From CAVORD01 sp963698535 (lineage in GTDB: Bacteria > Bacteroidota > Bacteroidia > Bacteroidales > VadinHA17): a stretch of DNA of 64,000 nucleotides. Made by a program: the position numbers and the translations under genes. The notes beneath the pieces are model-generated. The model saw only the letters and a program-made list of their open reading frames with translations. It was not told the DNA's origin and did not search any database. The stretch spans positions 310,001 through 374,000 of the forward strand of contig CAVORD010000001.1 in the NCBI GenBank assembly GCA_963698535.1, read 5' to 3'. Positions 19,043 to 27,227 of the stretch are shown here, piece by piece (positions within the stretch are counted from its first letter, which is position 1; each line of letters begins with the position of its first letter).

Positions 19043-20479
19043 TTAATACCAAGAAATCATTTTTGCAGGCGCTCTTACATTATCAAAAAACAAGTCAATC
19101 CCAAGCCCCAGTCGCACCCATACAGGACCTGATCTATAGAAGCCACTCTCCTGATAAATGAGCTCTCCAGAAAAATGGTACCACCTCTGTTCTATCCTTA
19201 CTCCGGCGGAAGGAACAATCTGCGTTCTGTGTTCAGGCATAAGGGAGGTACCAGGAAAGGCATTACCGAAGGTGTAGGAGGCTGCAATGGATGTTCTTAA
19301 ATAGATATTTGGTTTTGTGGAACTTGTTCTTATACCAAAATCCTTGAAAATACCTCCGTTTACCATTGACCTTTTGTCTTCATATTGAGTAAAATCGGAG
19401 TCACCTGTTTTTATAAGCAGTCGTGAACTGGCCGGTTTGAAATCCAGTCCTGCCATAAACCCGGCGTTGAGGTAAGGCTCTTTTAATTCAATATTTATCC
19501 CGGTAAAAAAGTCATGTGAAGTAACTCTGACCGAGGTGCTGACTGAAAATTGATCTATCCCTATTGGAACAGAGCCTCCGATTTTAAGATCCTTAAGCAG
19601 TTCAAGGCTCTCTTTGCTTCTGTACTTTGTTGCCGCAGCAACCGGGCTTACCGTTCCGGCACCCTGTGTGTCTATACCATTAGCCAGCAGCCATTTGATG
19701 GCAGATGGATGGTTTTCTCTGGCAGCAACCCCCAGTGCATTATAGTTGAATTTATCTCTGGCATTTAGATCTGCTCCATAGCTGAAAGTAATTTCATTAT
19801 CAGCGTGTCACCATTCTGAGCAGCAATATGTATAGGTGTCATCCCATTTATATCTGCCGCATTGGGATCAGCTCCGTTTATGAGCAGCAAGGTCAGTAAC
19901 ATCGGCAGCGCCTGCCCAGACAGCAGACATTAAGGGGGTGGTTCCGGAGCGGGTGGCGGCGTTAATGTCGGCTGAGTAGTAAATAAGCATATCCGTCATA
20001 TAGAAGTCGCCATATACAGAGGAGTAGTGTATAGGAGATACAGTTTTTTCATCTCTTTTATCAGGATCGGCTCCTTTTCTTATCAATAGCTCAGCCATAT
20101 CAATGAATCCCGATTTAACAGCAATAAGCAGTGCTGTTTCGTCGTATATATTCAGAATATCTGTATTGGCACCATATTTTAAAAGTACTTCAGCGGTAGA
20201 GAGATGGTTACCTGATGCGGCCAGCATCAAAGGGGTAAGATTGTCGTAAGTTGAAGTATTAATATCAGCACCATTAATGATCAGATAATCAACTATTTTG
20301 TCATATCCCCGTGAAGAGGCAAGGAGCAGATTGTATGATTTGCCCTCCGGAAGAGGATAGAAGTCAGAGGTGTCGGCTATTACCACCTGGGCAAGGGTAT
20401 TTTGTCCATTGAACTGAAACAATAGAATAAGAATCAAAACAGGAATATTTCTCTTAATCTGCCTCGTCAGGGAAATCAT
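19043..20479 (-). pseudogene. ankyrin-repeat protein with barrel-like C-terminal domain, two frameshifts
   Basis: A signal peptide (about residues 1-30, PVLILILLFQFNGQ) precedes at least six ankyrin repeats (for example NLTPLMLAASGN, YDETALLIAVKSG, GTTPLMSAVWAG, NGMTPIHIAAQNGD, KFNYNALGVAARE). After that comes about 190 residues of outer-membrane-like strands (DQFSVSTSVRVTSHDFFTGI, LRTSIAASYTFGNAF, AGVRIEQRWYHFSGEL, WVRLGLGIDLFF). The frame breaks at about 19888 (one extra base) and about 19782 (one missing base, judged from ankyrin spacing); the repaired protein has 478 residues. An ATG at 20479 is preferred to the TTG at 20485. Location is probably outer membrane or periplasm. The combination is uncommon. 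Confidence 0.7.
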
Positions 20480-20482
20480 ATC

Positions 20483-20490
20483 CAAAATTA
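20483..20490 (-). promoter_or_regulatory. -7 box for the ankyrin gene
   Basis: TAATTTTG on the minus strand, ending only 3 bases before the ATG at 20479. If used, the transcript would be leaderless or nearly so. Confidence 0.4.
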
Positions 20491-20588
20491 GTTGTAAAAA
20501 GCAATAAATATATATGTGGCATAAAAAAAATGGCTTTCAACACATATTTACCAATTTTTACAATTATTGTTCCTGACCGGTTACGGAA

Positions 20589-20619
20589 TTTGTCAGGTAT
20601 AACTTAATAAGTAAATTTG
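20589..20619 (+). promoter_or_regulatory. promoter for the serine hydrolase gene
   Basis: TTTG (20589-20592), 19-base spacer, TAAATTTG (20612-20619); the ATG follows after 10 bases, implying a very short leader. Confidence 0.55.
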
Positions 20620-20629
20620 TACTGTTCCA

Positions 20630-21940
20630 ATGAGCAAACGATATAAAATATTGATAATTGTCGGTGCCCTTTTTATACTCAGCCTTACGAATTTTGTCAC
20701 ATTCAGAGCTGGTATAAATTACGATTTTCTTGTCCCGGGAAATTTGCGTGTTACAAATGAGAGTGTCCCGTCAGAAGGGTTTGAGAGCGCCGAAAGGATT
20801 GTTAATAATTTTATAAGGGTCAATGAGTTACCCGGAGCATCAGTGGCTATTGCCGTGGATGGAAGACTAGTATATGCCAGGGGATTTGGATATTCTAATC
20901 CATGGGAACATACTCCTATGCAACCATATAACAGATTACGTATTGCCAGTATTTCAAAACTTATTACCGCAGCTGCAATAATGAAACTGCAGGAAGAGGG
21001 CAAGCTTACAGTAAATGACCGTGTATTCGGTCACGGTGGGATCTTGAATGATCCTGGATATCTGAATCCTGTCGATAAGCGATTTTTTGATATTACAGTG
21101 GCCCATCTGCTTGCCCACCAGGGAGGCTGGACACAACGCTGGGGGGATCAAATGTTTATTTCAAATGTTATTTCAGAAGAGATGGAGTTGGAGGGTCCTC
21201 CAAGCCAGGAGGACATTATTCACTTTGTAATGAACAGAAGGCTGCACTTTAAACCGGGGACCTCGCGATCCTATTCCAATCTGGGTTATATGATTCTTGG
21301 ATTGGTGGTCGAAAAAGCAAGCGGAATGCAGTATGATGAGTATTGCAGAAAGAAGCTTTTTGAACCTATTGGAGTTTACGATATTCGGTTGGGAAAGAAT
21401 CTTCTGTCACAAAAAGGACCCTTTGAAGCTATTTATATTGAACAAGCTGATGCCCAGCTCAGGCCTTCAATATATGGTAACGGTGAAATGGTGCCGGGTT
21501 GCTATGGAGGTAGCGATTTTGAAGCTCTGGGAGGAGCCGGAGCATGGACCGCAACAGCAATTGACCTTCTCCGCTTTGTGAATACTCTGGATGGGAACCC
21601 TTATCCTGAAGATATTCTTTCCGGAGAATCGATCAGATTCATGACGGAAATGAAGAATGGTTTTGCTCCCGTTGGTTGGAAAGCAACACTTCCCGATGGT
21701 ACATGGTGGAGAACAGGCAGCTTCGCCGGTACTTCAGGAATGATAAAGAAGGAACGCGATGGCATAACATGGGCCATATTGTTTAATGGCAGTTCATGGA
21801 GAGGACCTGAACTGGCTTCTGATGTTAACAGAATGATGGGCAGGGTTATCAGAACGGTTAAAGTGTGGCCCGATACAGACCTGTTTAGAAACTCCTTGCC
21901 GGTACCCCTCAAGGATGATGAACTTTATGAAAGGGAATGA
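20630..21940 (+). CDS. serine hydrolase of the beta-lactamase/class C family
   Basis: 436 residues. An N-terminal hydrophobic segment (about 5-24) exports or anchors it. The SxxK nucleophile motif is in RIASISKLITAAAIMKLQEE (about residue 108), the YxN motif in SRSYSNLGYMILG, and the third motif is RTGSFAGTSG in place of KTG. Such proteins are D-aminopeptidase, esterase or penicillin-binding-like enzymes acting in the periplasm; substrate not deducible, and a resistance role should not be assumed. Its promoter is at 20589-20619. The HMCES-like gene begins 3 bases after its stop. Confidence 0.88.
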   Translation: MSKRYKILIIVGALFILSLTNFVTFRAGINYDFLVPGNLRVTNESVPSEGFESAERIVNNFIRVNELPGASVAIAVDGRLVYARGFGYSNPWEHTPMQPYNRLRIASISKLITAAAIMKLQEEGKLTVNDRVFGHGGILNDPGYLNPVDKRFFDITVAHLLAHQGGWTQRWGDQMFISNVISEEMELEGPPSQEDIIHFVMNRRLHFKPGTSRSYSNLGYMILGLVVEKASGMQYDEYCRKKLFEPIGVYDIRLGKNLLSQKGPFEAIYIEQADAQLRPSIYGNGEMVPGCYGGSDFEALGGAGAWTATAIDLLRFVNTLDGNPYPEDILSGESIRFMTEMKNGFAPVGWKATLPDGTWWRTGSFAGTSGMIKKERDGITWAILFNGSSWRGPELASDVNRMMGRVIRTVKVWPDTDLFRNSLPVPLKDDELYERE

Positions 21941-21942
21941 TC

Positions 21943-22668
21943 ATGTGTTTTACGGTTAATGTAAATCTGGTTAAAGAGGAACTTGAACGTCGGTATGGTG
22001 CAGATTTTAACGATTATGCCAATCATACTCCAAGTTACTATTATCATGCGTTTTCATTTCCCAGGCTGCCTGTGTTGTATTACGACGCCGGGTTAAAGAT
22101 AAATACAATGCAATGGGGACTGGTCCCTTCCTGGATTTCAGATTCGGAGGCAGCCAATTCAATAAGGGAGAAAACATTCAATGCCAGATCGGAAACAATT
22201 GACGAAAAACCATCATTCTCAGATTCTTTTGAGTCAAGAAGATGCATAGTCCCTGTAAATGGATTCTATGAGTGGCAACACAATGGCAAGGATAAAATCC
22301 CATGGTACATATATTTTCCTGATAATGAAATTGTTCCACTGGCAGGTGTTTGGGACAGATGGATGGATGAGAGTAATAATCTGGTGCGGAATACTTTCTC
22401 AATAGTTACTACACAGGCCGATAGTCTGATGAAAAAGATACATAACCATGGTGAGAGAATGCCGGTTGTAATTGACGATAGCAACCTTGCCGACTGGATC
22501 AATCCTTCTGTAAAGGGGGCGGAGGTAAAAAGATTACTTAATACCCCTGATAAAAGTCGTTTTATGGCTCATACAATCAGTAAAATGATAAACGGCAGGA
22601 TATTTGATCGTAATAATCCGGATATTATAAAACCTTTTGATTACTATACGACAGGTTCCCTTTTTTAA
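21943..22668 (+). CDS. SOS response-associated peptidase (HMCES/YedK family)
   Basis: 241 residues from the ATG at 21943, so that the protein begins Met-Cys. Cys2 is the residue that forms the covalent link to abasic sites in single-stranded DNA in this family; the upstream in-frame ATG at 21937 would hide it. Other signatures: WGLVPSWI, NARSETI, RRCIVPVNGFYEW, and HGERMPVVI. It shields abasic sites at forks. It follows the serine hydrolase gene almost directly and precedes a secreted protein by 19 bases. Confidence 0.93.
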   Translation: MCFTVNVNLVKEELERRYGADFNDYANHTPSYYYHAFSFPRLPVLYYDAGLKINTMQWGLVPSWISDSEAANSIREKTFNARSETIDEKPSFSDSFESRRCIVPVNGFYEWQHNGKDKIPWYIYFPDNEIVPLAGVWDRWMDESNNLVRNTFSIVTTQADSLMKKIHNHGERMPVVIDDSNLADWINPSVKGAEVKRLLNTPDKSRFMAHTISKMINGRIFDRNNPDIIKPFDYYTTGSLF

Positions 22669-22687
22669 AAACTTTAATTGCACATCG

Positions 22688-23374
22688 ATGAAAAAGTTAA
22701 TTTTAGTAGCACTATTTGTTCCCATAACTTATTTTGCATCTGCTCAAAAAACCTATACCACTACCGATTCTGAGATCATTTTCGGAGTATCGGATATCAC
22801 ACTCAATGGTTATGAACTGGATACCGACCTAAGGTTTACTCTTTTCTACCATTCTGCTACCTATCTTAATCATGATATTTCTGATAATCTGGGAGTTTTT
22901 TATGGATTGGCATTGCGAAATGTAGGATTCATTACCAGGGATGAGACAATTGGATCCGATCTCTTCACTACAGTAAAACGAAGGTCATATTCGCTGGGTA
23001 TTCCTGTAGGTGTTAAAATAGGGTCGATTTCAAAAAGCACCTTTCTTTTTGCCGGTGCCGAATATGAATGGATGTTCCATTATAAAGAGAAGAGGTTTAT
23101 CAACGATGAGAAGGTGGATAAGTATACCGATTGGTTTTCAAAAAGAACCAACACATTTATTCCTTCGATGTTTGTTGGTGTTACATTCCCTAAGGGATAT
23201 TCAGTAACATTCAAGTACTATCTCGATGATTTTATGAACAGAAATTTTCGTGATGGATCTGGTAACAGGCCATATGCAGGGATGAACAGCCAGTTGTTTT
23301 ACTTCTCTCTGTCAAAAATGTTCAGGTACGACAAGTTCGAATCAATGGTAAAGAAAACTGATCTGGAGCTATAA
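22688..23374 (+). CDS. outer-membrane beta-barrel-like protein
   Basis: 228 residues from the ATG at 22688, which gives a clean signal peptide (MKKLILVALFVPITYFASAQ). The mature part alternates strands and turns (LGVFYGLALRNVGFI, SYSLGIPVGVKIGSISKSTF, LFAGAEYEWMFHYKE, YSVTFKYYLDDFMN) and ends in FSLSKMFRYD, typical of 8- to 12-stranded barrels in this phylum. It is convergent with the TonB-domain gene (2-base gap). The longer frame from 22637 lies in the preceding gene and is not used. Confidence 0.75.
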   Translation: MKKLILVALFVPITYFASAQKTYTTTDSEIIFGVSDITLNGYELDTDLRFTLFYHSATYLNHDISDNLGVFYGLALRNVGFITRDETIGSDLFTTVKRRSYSLGIPVGVKIGSISKSTFLFAGAEYEWMFHYKEKRFINDEKVDKYTDWFSKRTNTFIPSMFVGVTFPKGYSVTFKYYLDDFMNRNFRDGSGNRPYAGMNSQLFYFSLSKMFRYDKFESMVKKTDLEL

Positions 23375-23376
23375 GA

Positions 23377-24114
23377 TCATTGTGCCACAAAATGGTAGGT
23401 AATTGTTCCGGTTTGCTTTTTAGGGGCCGACAATGAAGGGTTGAATCGTGACCTTAAAGCAGCAGCAGTAGCAGTCTCGATGAGGCATCCGTCGCTCGTC
23501 GTGCTATCGGCAGTGATGAGAGAAGCATCGGATACGGAGCCGTCCTGCTCAACTGTTATAGAGAGTGAGATTATTCCCGACCCCTCACATTTGTATATTG
23601 GTATAGGCAACCGTGAATGGTTGCGGCCTTCCAGCTTATAGTATATTCTTGTAGGGCCCTGATAGTTTGCCTCCATCTGGCGAAGGGTGTTCTCTGTCTT
23701 CTCTTTTCTATCCTCCTCAGCCAGAGCCGATTCACCGGCTTCCTGAACCTCCTTTTTGATCTTTTTTTCGTCAATGAAGTTATCCTCTGTAAGCTTTCCG
23801 CTTTTTATCAGTTCCTCTTTGACTTTGTCAATATAATTATCAACATTGATCTCCTCTACCGGCTTATTAGCCAGATTTCGGGCAATATTAAGGTACTTCT
23901 CGTCATTTGCAAATAGCTCTTCAACACTCTTTGGCAGGATTATTTTGTCCTCCTCCTTTTCCGGTTCGGGCTCCTTTTCAAATTCAATTAAAAACTCTGC
24001 CCTGTTTTCCCTGACCATAGAGTTCAGTCTGAATGACATAAATACAATAGCAACGATCAAATGTAATATGATCGCTCCCAGAATTCCTACTAATGGCCCT
24101 TCGTACCTGTTCAT
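23377..24114 (-). CDS. TonB-like C-terminal domain protein
   Basis: 245 residues. One N-terminal membrane segment (VGILGAIILHLIVAIVFMSF), a charged periplasmic stalk rich in E and K (about 40-150, including EKEPEPEKEED), then a TonB C-terminal domain (GIISLSITVEQDGSVSDASL, ETATAAALRSRFNPSL, TGTITYHFVAQ). TonB transduces inner-membrane energy to outer-membrane receptors. ExbB/ExbD are not adjacent. The last strand and RSRFNP pattern fit periplasmic TonB-like proteins; whether it powers transport is not shown. Confidence 0.8.
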   Translation of the reverse strand: MNRYEGPLVGILGAIILHLIVAIVFMSFRLNSMVRENRAEFLIEFEKEPEPEKEEDKIILPKSVEELFANDEKYLNIARNLANKPVEEINVDNYIDKVKEELIKSGKLTEDNFIDEKKIKKEVQEAGESALAEEDRKEKTENTLRQMEANYQGPTRIYYKLEGRNHSRLPIPIYKCEGSGIISLSITVEQDGSVSDASLITADSTTSDGCLIETATAAALRSRFNPSLSAPKKQTGTITYHFVAQ

Positions 24115-24178
24115 ATGAACTGCGAAGTTAAAAATAATTATTTTTACAGCTTCATAAACTTAACAGACACTTCCCGCA

Positions 24179-25132
24179 ATGCAGATTGAGATCTTATTTG
24201 AGCAGTTGTTGATACTTGCAATATTGGCAGGAGTTGGCGTGATAGCAGCCAAGGCAGGAGTTATGAGTTCCGAAGGGAAGGACCTCCTCTCAAGGGTGAT
24301 CTATAATATCACACTTCCCCTGATGCTCTTTACCAACTTTAGCGCACTTGATTTCGACATGAGACTGCTTGAAAATACGCTTCTGACGATGGTCCTGGCA
24401 TTTTTCTCCATGGTTTTATCATTCCTTATTGGTTGGTTAGCGGCAAAGGCATTTAAAATCAAAGGCACCGAGGGGGATGTTTTTACAACACAAATGATCT
24501 TCGGGAATATAGTCTTTTTGGGTTACCCTTTGGTATTTTCATTGTATGGTGAAGAGGGACTGCTTTATGCCAGTGGGTTTCAGCTGATCTCAAATATATT
24601 GCTTTATACATTAGGCGTCATTCTCCTTACAAAAGGAAATGGTAAGACGATCGGAAAAAGCATGATGCATGTTATCAATCCTAATACCATCGCTATTGTA
24701 GCAGGTTTCATTGTTTTTCTGCTTCCATTTAAGATACCGTTATTCCTTCAAAAATCGCTTGGCGGATTAGGAGGGACAACAGTTTATCTTTCAATGATAT
24801 ATATAGGAGCTATGATGTATCATTCGAAGATCAGGGGACTGATCTTCAGAAAAAGTATTTATATCCTGAGCTCTATTAAACTGCTGGTGGTTCCCCTTCT
24901 ATTGGCACTTATATTTATTCTGGCAGGGACATTTGCGGATGGAGGTTTAAATACTCTTGTTCTTTCAGTGGTTGTACTCCAGAGCGCTATGCCGGCAATG
25001 ACAATAGTTATAATTCTGGCACGGATTTATGGTTCGGATGATAAGATGGCAACAGCCAACGTATTTGTATCAACATTGCTTTCTGTTGTTACTATACCAA
25101 TAGTTTTATTTGTGATAGAGAGATACCTGTAA
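24179..25132 (+). CDS. AEC family transporter
   Basis: 317 residues with about ten membrane segments in two halves (ILAILAGVGVIAAKAGVM, TLLTMVLAFFSMVLSFLIG, IAIVAGFIVFLLPFKIPLF, LLVVPLLLALIFILAGTFA, and the ending VVTIPIVLFVIERYL). The motif FGNIVFLGYPLVFSLYG and LQSAMPAMTIVIILA are typical of auxin efflux carrier/permease proteins, which export or take up organic acids such as malate. Substrate unknown. It is divergent from the TonB-like gene and is followed 34 bases later by a nitroreductase. Confidence 0.88.
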   Translation: MQIEILFEQLLILAILAGVGVIAAKAGVMSSEGKDLLSRVIYNITLPLMLFTNFSALDFDMRLLENTLLTMVLAFFSMVLSFLIGWLAAKAFKIKGTEGDVFTTQMIFGNIVFLGYPLVFSLYGEEGLLYASGFQLISNILLYTLGVILLTKGNGKTIGKSMMHVINPNTIAIVAGFIVFLLPFKIPLFLQKSLGGLGGTTVYLSMIYIGAMMYHSKIRGLIFRKSIYILSSIKLLVVPLLLALIFILAGTFADGGLNTLVLSVVVLQSAMPAMTIVIILARIYGSDDKMATANVFVSTLLSVVTIPIVLFVIERYL

Positions 25133-25172
25133 ACAACAGAAGCTCTTTCTTGTTGTATTTAAAAAGATGATT

Positions 25173-25721
25173 ATGAGTAAAATAGTTGATGCAATAGGAT
25201 TAAGGTGGAGCCCATACTCTTTTTCCGACAAAAGTATAAGTGCAGACGATATTGAATCTCTGTTCAAAGCGGCTTCGATGGCACCCTCCAGTTATAATGA
25301 GCAGCCATGGCTATTCTCCTATGCTACAAGCGATAATATTGAGAAATTTGAGGCTTACAGCTCTATAATGGTGGAGTCTAACAGGGTTTGGGCATCAAAA
25401 GCCCATATGCTTGTCGTCTCTTTAGCCAGACGTTTTTCTTCATATTCAGGAAAGCCCAATAAGTATGCATTGCATGATACTGGTATGGCAACCGCCAACT
25501 TGCTTGCTCAAGCCACACACCTGGGTTTATCCTGTCATATAATGGGAGGTTTTAGCGAGAGCAGGGCAAGACAAATCCTCAATCTGGAGGATGACGTTGA
25601 AGTAGTAGCCGTTATTGCCGTGGGTTATAAAGGTGAAAACAGTAGTCTGCCAGAAGATATTTTGTTGAAGGATATTGCCCGGAGACCTCGTAAACCCCTC
25701 AACGAAATAGTGTTAGGATAG
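25173..25721 (+). CDS. nitroreductase family protein
   Basis: 182 residues from the ATG at 25173. FMN-dependent NAD(P)H oxidoreductase fold: RWSPYSFSDKSI at the N terminus, FKAASMAPSSYNEQPWLFSY (FMN phosphate-binding and flavin contact), HDTGMATANLLAQATHLGL, and the Gly-rich VIAVGYKGE at the end. Length is normal. Substrate (nitro compounds, quinones, other) is not deducible. Confidence 0.88.
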   Translation: MSKIVDAIGLRWSPYSFSDKSISADDIESLFKAASMAPSSYNEQPWLFSYATSDNIEKFEAYSSIMVESNRVWASKAHMLVVSLARRFSSYSGKPNKYALHDTGMATANLLAQATHLGLSCHIMGGFSESRARQILNLEDDVEVVAVIAVGYKGENSSLPEDILLKDIARRPRKPLNEIVLG

Positions 25722-25733
25722 GACCTGGAGAGA

Positions 25734-26411
25734 TTATCTCTTTTCTCTTACTTTGGCAGGTTTCGCTTTTTTCTTGTTTTTATCACCCTTTGCATCGTTA
25801 CGAAGCAGCCCATTCTTTAATCCATCGATAAAACGCGACCAGGCGAAGGGGTTTAAAAGGTTGTTGGGCGGAAGCTGATTCCTTACCATGAGGCTGTTGA
25901 TATTACTCTGCATTGCATTCCTGTAGGCCACTTCCGGAGAGGAACTGAAGCCCTGGTACACATGTCGGGTTATTACAGCCATATTTGCAGCAAGATTATC
26001 AAGATCGTTCGTCTCAGGTTTGTAATCCAGAACTGCCTGCTTGAACTCTTCGTAGGTGCGCCAGGGCAGAATAACAACATCTGCAATATTGATGGTATCG
26101 ATCTGAATGTATACATCTGCAATATAGTGACCGGTAGTTACCGTCAGCGGGACGGGCAGATATGATGTCTTAAAGCCAATTGCCCTGAAAATGATTGTAT
26201 CGCCCGGCATGCTGATTATTGAGAATATACCATTTGGATCACTCTCAGATCCTTTTTTTAGCTTCTGGGAAATAATATTGGCATACTTTACCGGATTCCC
26301 ATTCTCATCCATCAGATAGCCACCAACCTGAACAAATTTTTCGGATTGTTGACCATTGATGGTTATAATGGAAAACAGGAGAGAGTATAAAATTAAAAGT
26401 ACCTTTTTCAC
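25734..26411 (-). CDS. secreted protein with carboxypeptidase-regulatory-like domain
   Basis: 225 residues if translation starts at the GTG at 26411, which places a signal peptide at the N terminus (KKVLLILYSLLFSIITING). The upstream in-frame ATG at 26525 would add 38 residues that look unlike a signal. A carboxypeptidase-regulatory-like (CarbopepD_reg_2) domain follows: GGYLMDENGNPVKYANIISQ, then GIFSIISMPGDTIIFRAIGF. The C terminus is basic and repetitive (KGDKNKKKAKPAKVREKR). These domains often lead TonB receptors but this protein has no barrel. Envelope location likely, role unknown. Confidence 0.7.
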   Translation of the reverse strand: MKKVLLILYSLLFSIITINGQQSEKFVQVGGYLMDENGNPVKYANIISQKLKKGSESDPNGIFSIISMPGDTIIFRAIGFKTSYLPVPLTVTTGHYIADVYIQIDTINIADVVILPWRTYEEFKQAVLDYKPETNDLDNLAANMAVITRHVYQGFSSSPEVAYRNAMQSNINSLMVRNQLPPNNLLNPFAWSRFIDGLKNGLLRNDAKGDKNKKKAKPAKVREKR

Positions 26412-26515
26412 AAGGGAGCCGAATGAGAATTTTCTATATGTTGTAAAGAAAGCAATATTGAAGTTATGAATAAAGAAAATTAACTTAATTTTAATATTGT
26501 TAAAATGCGAATCTG

Positions 26516-26977
26516 ATGAAATCAATTTTGATCCTGGGGAATTCCAATATTGCTGCTGCTTTAATGGCTGAAGGCTGGATGAGATACTATGGTGGCAGAG
26601 AGGTTAAGGTGCAAAGTGCCGGAATAACGGCATCGAGAGGCGATAATTATACTCTTCGGGCAATGACCGATGCTATGATCGATGTTTCTGATCTCGAATT
26701 AGTGGCAATCAAAGAACTGGATGTAAGTACGTTCGATTTTATTATTGCGGTTGGCGATGACGCTGAAAGAGGAATTGAGGTTCCTGCCGGTAAGGTTAGG
26801 CTCATTTTAAACCCCTTTCAGAACCCCTCTCTCAACGAAGGTACAGATGAGGAGATGGAGCGGATCTATAGCCGGCTCAGGGACCAGATAGAAGACTTCG
26901 TTTTTGATTTTGTACATTTTAACATCAAACCACTGTTCCCGCCCGATATGGAGAACTTGTTTATTGAGGGGCGATGA
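26516..26977 (+). CDS. LMW protein-tyrosine-phosphatase/ArsC-like protein lacking catalytic residues
   Basis: 153 residues. The fold of LMW phosphatases is recognisable: ILILGNSNIAAALMAEGWMR lines up with the VLFLCTGNSCRSQMAEG motif, KVQSAGI follows, and GTDEEMERIYSRLRDQIEDFV matches the ArsC-type GTxEE...RDEI helix. All three catalytic positions are changed: the nucleophilic Cys is Gly, the loop Arg is Ala, and the Asp of the DP loop is Asn (LNPFQNP). It is therefore a pseudo-enzyme, probably a binding or regulatory protein. It is divergent from the 25734 gene and 250 bases upstream of iorA. Confidence 0.75.
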   Translation: MKSILILGNSNIAAALMAEGWMRYYGGREVKVQSAGITASRGDNYTLRAMTDAMIDVSDLELVAIKELDVSTFDFIIAVGDDAERGIEVPAGKVRLILNPFQNPSLNEGTDEEMERIYSRLRDQIEDFVFDFVHFNIKPLFPPDMENLFIEGR

Positions 26978-27227
26978 TCAGGATTTAGTTAATTAAGAAG
27001 GCATCGATAATGCCTGCCCTATACCTTATGGTTGATGATGAAAGTCATTTGTTTTGTTTTCATAATATCTCCATCTTTGAGACGATTTTGAAAAGTTATG
27101 AGATTAAGTGTTACAGCCAGTTTTTATGTAATGGCGATCAATGTAAGTTATCTCCAGCTTGCAGGTGCACTTTAAAACCTGTACCCCTCTCTTTTCCCAT
27201 ATATAGAAATTGTTAAAAAAATAAGAT

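Noticed and set aside
18878..19132. Plus-strand 84-codon frame after cdaA
   Set aside because: It lies opposite the repaired secreted-protein and ankyrin genes on the minus strand, which show clear protein-like features.
20630..21940. Antibiotic beta-lactamase
   Set aside because: Shares SxxK and YxN with class C enzymes, but the third motif is RTG and many peptidases or esterases share this fold.
27010..27216. 68-codon frame between the phosphatase-like gene and iorA
   Set aside because: No signal or family pattern, poor composition and only 250 bases of gap; looks like chance.
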